Source: Neorhizobium petrolearium
GTDB lineage: Bacteria; Pseudomonadota; Alphaproteobacteria; Rhizobiales; Rhizobiaceae
Length of the DNA stretch: 64,000 nucleotides
Direction: 5' to 3'
Assembly (NCBI RefSeq): GCF_017873175.1
Contig: NZ_JAGGJW010000009.1
Span: 1 to 64,000, forward strand
A program made the position numbers and the translations under genes. How positions within the stretch are numbered: the first letter of the stretch is position 1; the number at the start of each line of letters is the position of its first letter. The notes under the pieces are model-generated. The model was not told where the DNA came from and did not search any database. It saw only the letters and a list, made by a program, of their open reading frames with translations. Below, one piece after another: positions 47,662 through 56,103 of the stretch.

Positions 47662-49398
47662 TCAGGTGATGGCCTGTCCCTTCGTCGCCAGCACCCGGTT
47701 CGCCGCCGAAACGATCGCCTCCAGCGAAGCCGCGACGATGTTCGTGTTGATGCCGGCGCCGAACAGCTTACCGCCCGGATACTCAATTTCCACATAGGCG
47801 ATGGCCGAAGCGTTGGAGCCGTGCTGCAGCGAGTGCTCGGAATAATCCGCGACTGACATGTCAATGCCGAGATAGGTCGAGAGCGCATTGATAAATCCGT
47901 CGATCGGCCCCGTCCCCTTCCCCTCGATGCGCTTCGTCTCGCCGCGATCGGTGATCTCGGCTGCCACGATCCGAATCCCCTTGTGTTCCGCGCCCGCCGG
48001 ATAGGTGTGATGGTCGACGAATTTCAGCCGCGCGCCGGGCTGTTCCACGTAGCGCTCGATGAAACGGTCATAGATGCGCTTGGAAGGAAGCTCCACGCCC
48101 TCTTCGTCGGTGATCCGCTGGATGTCCTCGCGGAATTCGACCTGCAGGTTGCGCGGCAGGTTCAGTCCGTAATCCTCCTGCAGGATATAGGCGATGCCCC
48201 CCTTGCCGGACTGCGAGTTGATGCGGATGATCGCCTCGTAAGAACGGCCGACATCGCGCGGGTCGATCGGCAGGTAGGGTACCTCCCAATGGGGGTCGTT
48301 GGCCTGCCTGATCGCCTTCATACCCTTGTTGATCGCGTCTTGGTGCGAGCCGGAAAAGGCCGTGTAGACCAGTTCTCCAACGTAAGGGTGGCGCTCCGGG
48401 ATCTTCATCTCGTTTGAATATTCATAGACGGCCTTGATCCGCTCGATATCCGAGCAATCCAGTTCCGGATCGACGCCCTGGGTAAACATGTTGAGCGCCA
48501 GCGTAACGATATCGACATTGCCGGTGCGTTCGCCATTGCCGAACAGAGTACCTTCGACGCGGTCTGCGCCCGCCATCAATCCCAGTTCCGTCGCCGCGAT
48601 GCCGGTGCCGCGGTCGTTATGCGGATGCAGCGAGATGATGATGTTCTCGCGGTTGTCGATGTTGCGGCACATCCATTCGATCTGGTCGGCATAGATGTTC
48701 GGCGTCGCCATCTCGACGGTCGACGGCAGGTTGATGATCAGCTTGTTGTCGGCGGTCGGCTTCACTACCTCGATCACAGCGTTACAGATCTCGAGGGCCA
48801 CGTCCAGCTCGGTGCCGGTAAAACTCTCCGGCGAATACTGGAAGCGATAGCCGCCACCTGCTTTTGCAGCCATGTCGGTAATCATCTTCGCCGCATCGAC
48901 GGCGATCTGCTTGATGCCGGCGACGTCCTTGGCGAACACCACGCGGCGCTGCAGCTCGCTGGTGGAATTGTAGAAATGGATGATTGGCTGGTGTGCGCCT
49001 TCCAGCGCCTCGAAGGTACGGGTGATCAGCTCCGGCCGGCACTGCACCAGCACCTGCATGGAAACGTCTTCCGGCACACCGCCCTGTTCCACACACCAGC
49101 GTGCAAAGTCGAAATCAGTCTGCGAAGCGGAGGGAAAGCCGACCTCGATCTCCTTGAAGCCCATGTCGAGCAGCAGGCGGAACATGCGGGCCTTGCGGTC
49201 GTGGCCCATCGGATTGACCAGCGACTGGTTGCCGTCGCGCAAGTCGACGGAGCACCAGATCGGCGCCTTCGTGATGGTTTTCGACGGCCAGGTGCGGTCG
49301 GGAATGTTGATTGTCGGATAGGCGCGGTATTTCATCGCCGCTTCCGGCATGCCGTGTTTCACGGTCGGCATTTCAGGAGATTGGGTCTTGGCGTCCAT
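47662..49398 (-). CDS. leuA: 2-isopropylmalate synthase
   Basis: First committed enzyme of leucine synthesis: acetyl-CoA plus 2-oxoisovalerate gives 2-isopropylmalate. The 578 residues carry the HMGL-type catalytic domain (CSVDLRDGNQSLVNPM near 50, SLHPHNDRGTGIAATELGLMAGADRVEGTLFGNGERTGN near 255) and a C-terminal LeuA regulatory domain that in the family binds leucine for feedback inhibition (HGSNASAIAYVEIEYPGG). A Leu-rich leader peptide and hairpins precede it. Confidence 0.96.
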   Translation of the reverse strand: MDAKTQSPEMPTVKHGMPEAAMKYRAYPTINIPDRTWPSKTITKAPIWCSVDLRDGNQSLVNPMGHDRKARMFRLLLDMGFKEIEVGFPSASQTDFDFARWCVEQGGVPEDVSMQVLVQCRPELITRTFEALEGAHQPIIHFYNSTSELQRRVVFAKDVAGIKQIAVDAAKMITDMAAKAGGGYRFQYSPESFTGTELDVALEICNAVIEVVKPTADNKLIINLPSTVEMATPNIYADQIEWMCRNIDNRENIIISLHPHNDRGTGIAATELGLMAGADRVEGTLFGNGERTGNVDIVTLALNMFTQGVDPELDCSDIERIKAVYEYSNEMKIPERHPYVGELVYTAFSGSHQDAINKGMKAIRQANDPHWEVPYLPIDPRDVGRSYEAIIRINSQSGKGGIAYILQEDYGLNLPRNLQVEFREDIQRITDEEGVELPSKRIYDRFIERYVEQPGARLKFVDHHTYPAGAEHKGIRIVAAEITDRGETKRIEGKGTGPIDGFINALSTYLGIDMSVADYSEHSLQHGSNASAIAYVEIEYPGGKLFGAGINTNIVAASLEAIVSAANRVLATKGQAIT

Positions 49399-49407
49399 GA
49401 TCTGGAG

Positions 49408-49463
49408 TCTCTTCTCGCTTCACGCATCGCTTGGCGCCCTCCGGGGCAAAGCCATTGTCAATG
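49408..49463 (-). promoter_or_regulatory. Stem-loop just upstream of leuA
   Basis: In the transcript, GCTT-TGCCC / GGGCG-cc-AAGC flanks a CGGA loop, with outer CGCAT / ATGCG pairing. It lies just before the leuA ribosome-binding region. It could affect leuA translation or be part of the leader switch. This is inference from base pairing only. Confidence 0.35.
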
Positions 49464-49508
49464 CGGACCTTTAACGGTCTGATGTGGATCGGTCTTGAAC
49501 GTTTGTGA

Positions 49509-49555
49509 GAGGAGCTCTTACGCCGGCGGGCTTGATCGGCCGCCGGGCGCTCCTC
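49509..49555 (-). promoter_or_regulatory. Strong hairpin in the leuA leader, overlapping the leader stop
   Basis: In the transcript, GAGGAGC pairs with GCTCCTC (outer 7 bp) and CCGGCGG with CCGCCGG (inner 7 bp). The outer arm overlaps the leader-peptide stop codon. No T-run follows, so it is not a standard intrinsic terminator. The left arm can instead pair with a TCCTC in the Leu-codon region, giving a possible switch. Confidence 0.6.
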
Positions 49556-49658
49556 AACGGACCCGGCAACCGCGCGTAAGGTCGAGGCTAAGAAGCGAGG
49601 AAAGCGCAATAACCGTTGCCCCGGCCGCGATGCGGCTGGTCGGCAAACGGTCAGACAT
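49554..49658 (-). CDS. leuA leader peptide
   Basis: 34 residues, MSDRLPTSRI at the start. Five of nine consecutive residues (19-27, LSSLLSLDL) are Leu, coded CTT, CTT, CTT, CTC, CTT. It lies between a good promoter and leuA, followed at once by a strong hairpin. This is the expected layout for leucine-sensitive attenuation, in which stalling at Leu codons changes downstream folding. In-frame ATGs at 49673 and 49679 could extend the N-terminus. Leader peptides of this kind have been predicted for leuA in alphaproteobacteria. Confidence 0.7.
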   Translation of the reverse strand: MSDRLPTSRIAAGATVIALSSLLSLDLTRGCRVR

Positions 49659-49686
49659 GATTGCGCCTGTCATGGTCATGGGCGGA

Positions 49687-49715
49687 TGTATAGCCGCGAC
49701 CGGATTTTGAGGCAA
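49687..49715 (-). promoter_or_regulatory. leuA promoter
   Basis: On the minus strand, TTGCCT and TATACA with a 17-bp spacer, ending 8 bp before the first in-frame leader ATG. This is a good sigma-70-type match, placed just upstream of the Leu-rich leader. Confidence 0.75.
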
Positions 49716-49723
49716 GTGCCCGA

Positions 49724-50908
49724 TTATTTTTTCGGCGATTGCATGAAATGCTTGAGCGCCATCATCGCACCGCCGGCGACCAGCCCCCAGAACGCACCGG
49801 AAATGCCGGCAAACGAGGTTCCCGAGGCGGTAACGAGGAAGGTGATCGCCGCAGCCTCACGCGTTTCCGGTTCCCGATAGGCTGCGAAGGCCGCGCTAGA
49901 GAAAGCATTGACAAGACCTAACCCTGCTACCGCCTGCAGCAGAATCGGCGGCGCCAGCGACACGAAGGCTATGATGCCACCGGCGACAAGACCGAGTCCG
50001 ATATAGCCGAAACCGCCGACAATCGCCGCCCAGTATCGTTTTGCGGGATCGGGATGGGCATCCTCGCTGGCGCACATGGCAGCGGTGATCGCCGCCATGT
50101 TGACCGGCACGCCGCCGGTGAGCCCGCCGAGGATCGAGAAGATGCCCGTGCCGGCAAACAGCAAACCCGGCGGCGGCTCGTAATGATGCACCTTGAGGAT
50201 CGCGATGCCCGGAATGTTCTGGGACGCCATGGTGACGATGAAAAGCGGCACTGCGACGGAAACGATCCCGCTCCAGGTGAAGACAGGCTCGATGAAAGTG
50301 AGGTCCGGATGGATCGCCGCACCGATCTGTTCCATCGTATCCGCCGGCAGTTCGACCCCAAAGATCAGCACCAGCACGAGTGCAACGAGTGCCGCCGGCA
50401 CGGCCCAGAGCCGCCAGCGCGAAACCACCACCATCCATGTGAGCACGATCGGCAGGCCGAGCGCGGCATTGAACGCCACCGCCTTCACCGGCGCGAGACA
50501 AAGGCTCAGCAGAATCCCGGCAAGCATGGCGTTGGCGAGCGGCGCCGGGATCATGCGGATCACCCGGCCAAGCGGCCGGAAGAGGCCCGAGAGCACGATC
50601 AACGCACCGCAGACGACGAAAGCGCCAACGACTGCGGGAAATCCGCCCTCGATCACGCTGATGCCGGCAAGCAGCGCGGCACCCGGCGTCGACCAGGCGA
50701 TGCTGATCGGCATGCGGAACCAGGCTGAGAAGACGATCGCCAGCAGGCCCATCGAGACGGATTGCGCAAGCAGCGCCGAAGCGATCTCCGGTGAGGTCGC
50801 GCCCATCGCCTGCAATCCCTGCATGATGACGGCAAAGGAACTGACGAAACCGACGAAGGCGGTAAGCAGGCCCATCATCAGGGCGGATACGGAAAAATCC
50901 TTGAACAT
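49724..50908 (-). CDS. benE: BenE-family benzoate/H+ symporter
   Basis: 394 residues, about 12 helices, matching the BenE family in length and in segments such as SFAVIMQGLQAMGATSPEIASAL near the N-terminus, FVVCGALIVLSGLF, and MASQNIPGIAILKVHHYEPP near 225. The family imports benzoate; no benzoate-degradation gene is adjacent, so the substrate may differ. A MerR-type regulator gene lies divergently 218 bp upstream. Confidence 0.88.
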   Translation of the reverse strand: MFKDFSVSALMMGLLTAFVGFVSSFAVIMQGLQAMGATSPEIASALLAQSVSMGLLAIVFSAWFRMPISIAWSTPGAALLAGISVIEGGFPAVVGAFVVCGALIVLSGLFRPLGRVIRMIPAPLANAMLAGILLSLCLAPVKAVAFNAALGLPIVLTWMVVVSRWRLWAVPAALVALVLVLIFGVELPADTMEQIGAAIHPDLTFIEPVFTWSGIVSVAVPLFIVTMASQNIPGIAILKVHHYEPPPGLLFAGTGIFSILGGLTGGVPVNMAAITAAMCASEDAHPDPAKRYWAAIVGGFGYIGLGLVAGGIIAFVSLAPPILLQAVAGLGLVNAFSSAAFAAYREPETREAAAITFLVTASGTSFAGISGAFWGLVAGGAMMALKHFMQSPKK

Positions 50909-51065
50909 CTCGGGCGGGACTCGTGAACACGAAAATCGCTATCGAGCATAAGCCCTGCGGGAAAGGCAAGGCGCGTTTGCGGCATAAGGGTACGGCAGTC
51001 GGCGAAAAGTCATGGGCGAAATGAATGGCGGCGATCGATAATCCGCCGTGTCCTCACAAACAGGG

Positions 51066-51096
51066 TTGACCCGGCCCTTGGGGCTGCCCCGATAGA
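51066..51096 (+). promoter_or_regulatory. Possible MerR-type promoter of the MerR-ATPase gene
   Basis: TTGACC (51066-51071), 19 bp, then GATAGA (51091-51096). The over-long spacer contains a short palindrome GGGGC-t-GCCCC. It is suggestive of autoregulation by the MerR-type protein encoded just downstream. The -10 match is imperfect and the palindrome is off-centre, so confidence is limited. Confidence 0.4.
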
Positions 51097-51126
51097 GAAG
51101 CGGTCAACAACCTACGAGGTGATTCC

Positions 51127-52161
51127 TTGACGTCTACCGCACAATATCTGAATGCGTCCAAGGCCGCCGAGCGGCTCGGCATATCTCCAAAGGCGCTCCG
51201 CCTTTACGAACAGCGCGGCCTGGTTTCGCCGGTCCGCACGTCAGCCGGCTGGCGGACCTATAGCCCTGCCGAATTGGCTCGTGCCGCCGAGATCGCAGCA
51301 CTGAGAGCGCTCGGCCTCAGCCTCACCCAGGTGGCGCGGATTCTGAAGGGCGATCCGCAAGGCCTGGAACCGGTGCTTGCCGCGCACCAGATACGACTTG
51401 AAACCGAAGCCCGCCGTATCGCCGAGACGGTCCGGACGGTTCGCACACTCCGCACCGATCTGGCCGAAGGCCATCCGCCAAAGCTCAACGAACTCGTGCG
51501 GCTGACCAAACCAGCAGCCGAGGTGGTCGCCGCCTTCGACCTGCCCTGGCCCTGGGGCGGGGAACGGTTCGAGCTCACGGACATCAAGCCGCTGAACTAC
51601 ATCATCGGCCCGCTCGGCAGCGGCAAGACGCGGCTCGCCAAGGCGATTGCTGAACACCTTCCCAACACCGTCTTTCTCGATCTCGATCGCGCCGCGGACA
51701 ACGCAGCCGGGGCACGGGCACGAATGGAAGCCGATCCTGCGCTGAAGGCCCGGGTCGAGCAAGCGCTGGCGTGGCTTGTCGAGGACGGCGCAACGATATC
51801 GCCGGCCTTGATCGAGCTCGTCGCCGCATTGGAAGCCGACGATGCGGCCATCCTGGTCATTGATATGATCGAACAGGGACTGGATCAGGCCACGCAGGAG
51901 GCCGTCATCGCGCATCTGCGCAGTCGCAGATCCGATGCATGCCCGCTCTTCATGCTGACGCGCTCGTCGGCTATCCTCGATCTCGCCGCCGTCGGCCCTG
52001 ACGAGGCGATCATCCACTGCCCGGCCAACCACAATCCGCCGGTCCGGGTGATGCCCTATCCGGGCGCGCCGGGCTTTGAAGCCGTCGCGACCTGCCTTGC
52101 TTCACCTGAGATTCGAGCCCGCACCGAAGGCGTCATCGCCTGGCGGCCGCAGGTGGCCTAA
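51127..52161 (+). CDS. MerR-type regulator fused to a P-loop ATPase domain
   Basis: 344 residues. Residues 8-75 form a MerR-type winged helix (SKAAERLGISPKALRLYEQRGLVSP...GWRTYSPAELARA) and a dimer helix follows. From about 155 comes a nucleotide-binding domain: Walker A GPLGSGKTRL near 162 and a Walker B-like ILVIDMIEQGLD near 245, with LTRSS near 278. It looks like an ABC-type ATPase lacking a visible LSGGQ. I do not recognise this fusion as a characterised regulator. It starts with TTG at 51127 behind GAGGTG. The ligand is unknown. Confidence 0.85.
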   Translation: MTSTAQYLNASKAAERLGISPKALRLYEQRGLVSPVRTSAGWRTYSPAELARAAEIAALRALGLSLTQVARILKGDPQGLEPVLAAHQIRLETEARRIAETVRTVRTLRTDLAEGHPPKLNELVRLTKPAAEVVAAFDLPWPWGGERFELTDIKPLNYIIGPLGSGKTRLAKAIAEHLPNTVFLDLDRAADNAAGARARMEADPALKARVEQALAWLVEDGATISPALIELVAALEADDAAILVIDMIEQGLDQATQEAVIAHLRSRRSDACPLFMLTRSSAILDLAAVGPDEAIIHCPANHNPPVRVMPYPGAPGFEAVATCLASPEIRARTEGVIAWRPQVA

Positions 52162-52176
52162 CCTCTGAGACAAAAA

Positions 52177-52203
52177 AGCCCCGCCGGCAATACCGGCGGG
52201 GCT
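52177..52203. terminator. Bidirectional terminator between the MerR-ATPase gene and clpP
   Basis: Perfect 11-bp stem AGCCCCGCCGG / CCGGCGGGGCT with a 5-base loop, preceded on the plus strand by AAAAAA. The A-run becomes the U-run for minus-strand clpP transcripts; on the plus strand the following CCGTCTTT is a weaker tail. Confidence 0.9.
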
Positions 52204-52226
52204 CCGTCTTTAGGAATTCAAACGCG

Positions 52227-52856
52227 TCAGATTTCGTTCTGTGAGGTGATGATCCGAGACACAAGGCCGTAGTCCTTGGCCTCTTCTGCGCCGAGCCAGT
52301 AGTCGCGGTCGATATCCTTGGCGATCTTGTCCTCCGACTGGCCTGTGGCCTTGGAGAAGATCTTGATCAGCCGCTCGTTCATCTTGATGATCTCGCGCGC
52401 CTGGATCTCGATATCGGATGCCATGCCCCGCGTGCCGCCGGACGGTTGGTGCAGCAGGAAGCGGGTATTCGGCAGCGCGAGACGACGCTCCTTCGGCGCG
52501 GCGACATAGATCAGTGCACCGGCCGATGCCACCCAACCCGTGCCGATCATCCAGACCTTCGGCTTGATGAACTTGATCATGTCATGGATCGAATCGCCCG
52601 ATTCCACGTGCCCGCCGGGCGAGTTCACATAGATGCGGATGTCATCGTCGCTGGCGGCGGAGAGTGCCACGAGCTGCGTGCAGACCTTCTGAGCCAGTTC
52701 CTGGGTGATCGGTCCATAGATGAAGATCGAACGCGACTTGAAAAGATTCGCCTCCGTCTCCTTGCCGAGCGGCAATTCTTTCGTCTTTTCGTCGTTTTCG
52801 TCTTCGTCGTTCATCACGGTCACAGTCTCCTGCATGGGATTCATGATACGGGACAT
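52227..52856 (-). CDS. clpP: ClpP-type protease subunit paralogue
   Basis: 209 residues. The catalytic Ser is in [12 protein letters not shown] near 118 (ASAG instead of the usual ASMG), His in FLLHQPSGG near 143 and Asp in [13 protein letters not shown] near 190. The triad therefore looks intact but the Ser motif is that of the divergent paralogue found in rhizobia. No clpX or clpA is adjacent. The N-terminus is long and acidic. ATG 52856 is chosen; a TTG at 52880 would add eight residues. Confidence 0.88.
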   Translation of the reverse strand: MSRIMNPMQETVTVMNDEDENDEKTKELPLGKETEANLFKSRSIFIYGPITQELAQKVCTQLVALSAASDDDIRIYVNSPGGHVESGDSIHDMIKFIKPKVWMIGTGWVASAGALIYVAAPKERRLALPNTRFLLHQPSGGTRGMASDIEIQAREIIKMNERLIKIFSKATGQSEDKIAKDIDRDYWLGAEEAKDYGLVSRIITSQNEI

Positions 52857-53033
52857 AATGTGTTCGCCGCCGTAAGACAATGGAGAGGAAGTCTAAGACT
52901 CCCACCTTCTGATAGCTAAGGTGAATGACGTATCCCGAGCGCTCCAGGATAGCCAATTGGCGATAGACACGCGGAAGAGGCTTGCCTATCCTCCGATGTC
53001 ATTTCGCATACTCATAATTTCAAGGGGATCACG

Positions 53034-53621
53034 ATGCTGAAACGCCTTTCACTCACCGCCGCCATTTTTGCAGCCGCCGCGGCACCCGCCCTCGCCCATC
53101 TCGATCCTGTGGAGCACGGCTCCTTCATGGCGGGCGTTTCCCATCCGCTGTTCGGCGTGGATCATATTCTGGTCATGGTCGCGGTCGGCCTCTGGGCGGC
53201 GCAGATCGCCCGGCAAGACCAGAGCAACAAGGCGCTGTGGACCGTCCCCTCCGCTTTCGTCGGCACCATGGCCGTCGGCTTTGTGCTCGCCCTTGCAGGC
53301 GTGGCGCTTCCCTTCGTCGAGCCGGCCATCCTGGCATCCGTCATCGCACTTGGCCTGCTGGTCGCCATGGCGTCGCACCTGCCGACCGTGGTCGGCGCTG
53401 TGATCGTTGGCCTCTTTGCACTCTTCCACGGCCATGCGCATGGCGGAGAGCTTGGTTCTGCCGGCGCATTGCAGTTCGGGGTCGGCTTCGTTGTCGCCAC
53501 TGCGCTCCTGCATGTGGCCGGCATCGCGCTCGGCCTGAGCATCTCCCGCTTCGCGCCCAATCTTACCCGCATGCTGGGCGGCCTCACCGCGCTTGCCGGC
53601 CTCTCGCTGGTCTTCGGCTGA
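53034..53621 (+). CDS. hupE: HupE/UreJ-family membrane protein
   Basis: 195 residues with a signal peptide and about six helices. The HupE/UreJ motif HPLFGVDHILVMVAVGLWAAQ is near 38. The family transports nickel or cobalt. No hydrogenase or urease gene is nearby, so cobalt uptake for cobalamin may be its use (inference). No cobalamin riboswitch is visible in the 180 bp upstream. A terminator follows. Confidence 0.85.
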   Translation: MLKRLSLTAAIFAAAAAPALAHLDPVEHGSFMAGVSHPLFGVDHILVMVAVGLWAAQIARQDQSNKALWTVPSAFVGTMAVGFVLALAGVALPFVEPAILASVIALGLLVAMASHLPTVVGAVIVGLFALFHGHAHGGELGSAGALQFGVGFVVATALLHVAGIALGLSISRFAPNLTRMLGGLTALAGLSLVFG

Positions 53622-53641
53622 GCGGAAGATTACAAGGATTT

Positions 53642-53675
53642 AAGCGATTTTGGCTTGGAAAAGCCGAAATCGCTT
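53642..53675 (+). terminator. Terminator after hupE
   Basis: 15-bp stem AAGCGATTTTGGCTT / AAGCCGAAATCGCTT with a 4-base loop and one T.G pair, followed by TC. It stands 20 bp after the hupE stop. Confidence 0.75.
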
Positions 53676-53717
53676 TCTACCTCCCTGATCATGGCAACCG
53701 CCCTCAAGGAGGCAGAT

Positions 53718-54527
53718 ATGTCACCGGAAGAACGCCAGCTTCTCACCACCCTTTTCGATCGTGTGCGGACGGCATCTGCAACACCACGCGATCGCGAAGC
53801 GGAAGGCTTCATCGATCAGGCAACCCGTGAACAGCCCTATGCCACCTACTATCTGGCCCAGGCCGTCATCGTGCAGGAAAAGGGCCTGGAAGCCGCAGCC
53901 AACCGCATCAAGGAACTCGAAGAGCGGATCCATGAGCTCGAAGCCGGCGAGAGCGAACATCATCGCGCCGAACAAGGCGGCGGTTTCCTGAGTTCCGTCT
54001 TCGGTTCGAGCCAATCCCAACATCCCGCGCCCGGCCCCTCTTCCGGCCCGTGGAGCCATGCGCCCCGGCAAAGCTACCGGACGAACCGGGACCAAGACGA
54101 TGGCTATCGCGTCCCGCCGCCATCTTCCGGCCCCTGGGGAAGCCAGGCCCTTGCATCTTCCGCCGGCGGCGGCTTTCTGCGCGGCGCGCTCAGCACCGCA
54201 GCCGGCGTTGCGGGCGGCATGCTGCTCGCCAATTCGCTTTCAGGCATCTTTGGCAGCCACATGTCGTCGCTTGGCTGGGGTTCGCCTTCGGAAGGCGCCA
54301 ATCCCTTCGGCAACACCCCGACTGGGGAAACCGTCATCAACAACTATTACGGTGATGATGCGATCCGGGAAGCTTCTGACAGCGATAATACCGGTGACCG
54401 CGACACCAACGACGCCAATTCAAACGACGGATGGCAGCAGGCCGATTACGGCAGCGATGATTTGGCCGATGACCAGCAGGACTTCGACAACGGCGACTTC
54501 GATACCGACGATTCGATGGACGTGTAA
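53718..54527 (+). CDS. DUF2076-family protein
   Basis: 269 residues. The N-terminal helical MSPEERQLLTTLFDRVRTA and EGFIDQATREQPYATYYLAQAVIVQEKGL are the DUF2076 signature. A coiled-coil-like segment (about 45-72) follows, then a Gly/Ser/Pro-rich middle, a GGMLLANSLSGIFG stretch and a very acidic Asp-rich tail. Function unknown. The ATG at 53718 has AAGGAGG spaced 5 bp upstream. Confidence 0.85.
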   Translation: MSPEERQLLTTLFDRVRTASATPRDREAEGFIDQATREQPYATYYLAQAVIVQEKGLEAAANRIKELEERIHELEAGESEHHRAEQGGGFLSSVFGSSQSQHPAPGPSSGPWSHAPRQSYRTNRDQDDGYRVPPPSSGPWGSQALASSAGGGFLRGALSTAAGVAGGMLLANSLSGIFGSHMSSLGWGSPSEGANPFGNTPTGETVINNYYGDDAIREASDSDNTGDRDTNDANSNDGWQQADYGSDDLADDQQDFDNGDFDTDDSMDV

Positions 54528-54992
54528 CTAACCACGCCCCCGATAGGTCGGCACGCCCTGCTCCGGCAGCCAGACGCCGGCCGGCGCTTCTCCGGTTTGC
54601 CAGAAGACGTCGATCGGAATGCCGCCGCGCGGATACCAGTAGGCGCCGATCCTCAGCCATTTCGGCTGGAGGAGGTCGACGATCCGCCTGGCGATATAGA
54701 TCGAGCAGTCCTCATGGAAGGCGCCGTGGTTGCGGAAGGAATGCAGGAAGAGCTTGAGCGACTTCGATTCCACCAGATACCCGTCCGGAATGTAGTCGAT
54801 CACGATATGCGCGAAATCCGGCTGACCGGTCATCGGGCAGAGCGAGGTGAATTCCGGCGCGGTGAAGCGCACCACATAGTCGGTGCCCTGGTTGCCGTTC
54901 GGCACCTTTTCGAGAACCGCGGCTTCCGGGCTCTGCGGTGCCTCGACTTTCGATCCGAGCTGCGAAAGCCCGCTCACATCCGTCATCGTCAT
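54528..54992 (-). CDS. queF: NADPH-dependent 7-cyano-7-deazaguanine reductase
   Basis: Reduces preQ0 to preQ1 in queuosine synthesis. The 154 residues are the short unimodular type. [15 protein letters not shown] near 52 carries the catalytic Cys and Asp, and [23 protein letters not shown] near 75 carries the QueF motif with Glu and His. It overlaps the CDF gene by ATGA. No other queuosine genes are in the window. Confidence 0.94.
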   Translation of the reverse strand: MTMTDVSGLSQLGSKVEAPQSPEAAVLEKVPNGNQGTDYVVRFTAPEFTSLCPMTGQPDFAHIVIDYIPDGYLVESKSLKLFLHSFRNHGAFHEDCSIYIARRIVDLLQPKWLRIGAYWYPRGGIPIDVFWQTGEAPAGVWLPEQGVPTYRGRG

Positions 54993-55909
54993 TTGCCAGT
55001 TCCTTCGACGTCTACCTTCTGTCCATGGGCGCGCTCGCCTTCGGGCTCCACATGGATCGCCAATGTGGCCTCGGGAATAATCGTTTTGATCGCATCTTCC
55101 AAGCGGTCGCAGATCCGATGTGCCTCATCGACGCTCATGCCGGCCGGCACGACCAGATGGAAATCGATGAAGGCGGCCGCCCCGGCGCGCCGCGATTTGA
55201 GATCATGTACGCCGAGTGCGCCTTCCGAATGAGTCGTGATCGCCTCGCGCACCGCCGCCTCTTCGTCCGGCTCGAGCGCCCGGTCCATCAGCCCGCCGAC
55301 CGACTGCGAAATCACCCTGTATCCCTGGAACAGGATGTTGCAGGCAACCAGGATGGCGAGCACCGGATCGAGAAGCGCGTAGCCCGTCATGACGGCGAGG
55401 ATAAGGCCGACAAACACGCCCGCAGACGTTACCACGTCCGACATGACGTGATGGCCGTCCGCCGTCAGCGCCGGCGAGCGATGCGCCTTGCCGACCCTGA
55501 TCAGCAATGTCGCCCAGCCGGCGTTGACGAGCGCCGCCAACCCGTTGATCGCCAGACCAAGCACCGGCGCATCCAGAAGCTTCGGCGAAAACAACGCGCC
55601 CCATGCCTCCTGGATGATCAGCAGCGCCGCCACGATAATGAGGGCGCCTTCGATCACAGCCGAGAAATATTCCGCCTTGTAATGGCCGAACTGGTGATCC
55701 TCGTCGGCCGGGCGCTGCGCATAGCGGATGACGAAATAGGCGATGAAGGCGGCAACCACGTTGACGGTCGATTCCAGCCCGTCCGAAAGCAACGCCACCG
55801 AGCCCGTCACCCACCAGGCAAGCAGCTTCAGCCCCATGACGGCGAAGGACATGGGAATGCCCCAGAAGGCAAGCCGCTCGACGATCGGGTCAACCCTTAC
55901 CGATACCAT
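54989..55909 (-). CDS. Cation diffusion facilitator transporter
   Basis: 306 residues. Six membrane helices with the CDF motif [20 protein letters not shown] near 36-55 (Asp and Asn metal-site residues), [14 protein letters not shown] near 150, then a cytoplasmic C-domain. It probably exports a divalent metal such as zinc, iron or manganese; specificity cannot be told. It is translationally coupled to queF downstream. I start at ATG 55909. Confidence 0.88.
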   Translation of the reverse strand: MVSVRVDPIVERLAFWGIPMSFAVMGLKLLAWWVTGSVALLSDGLESTVNVVAAFIAYFVIRYAQRPADEDHQFGHYKAEYFSAVIEGALIIVAALLIIQEAWGALFSPKLLDAPVLGLAINGLAALVNAGWATLLIRVGKAHRSPALTADGHHVMSDVVTSAGVFVGLILAVMTGYALLDPVLAILVACNILFQGYRVISQSVGGLMDRALEPDEEAAVREAITTHSEGALGVHDLKSRRAGAAAFIDFHLVVPAGMSVDEAHRICDRLEDAIKTIIPEATLAIHVEPEGERAHGQKVDVEGTGK

Positions 55910-55963
55910 CACCAATTCCTTATGCGCATGCGAACGATTTGCAGGACCTGAGATCCAAAACGC

Positions 55964-56004
55964 CGAAACCGCCGGAGCGAGGACGTCTCGCTCCGGCGGT
56001 TTCG
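55964..56004 (-). terminator. Perfect hairpin, probable terminator of the LysE-type gene
   Basis: 18-bp perfect arms CGAAACCGCCGGAGCGAG and its complement, 5-base loop GACGT. On the minus strand it is followed by GGCGTTTTGG, so it can end lysE-type transcription. It lies between the LysE gene and the CDF start. Confidence 0.7.
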
Positions 56005-56103
56005 AATGGCGGGGTGTATGACTCAGGCGGAAAGGTTTGTCAAAGGCGATATCAGCCCCGCTCAATCACCTTTTTTGCGCCACGATTGGCTCAGCGCTCA
56101 TCC

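Noticed and set aside
52881..53033. Cobalamin riboswitch before hupE
   Set aside because: The space is short and I could not find the conserved B12-box sequence.
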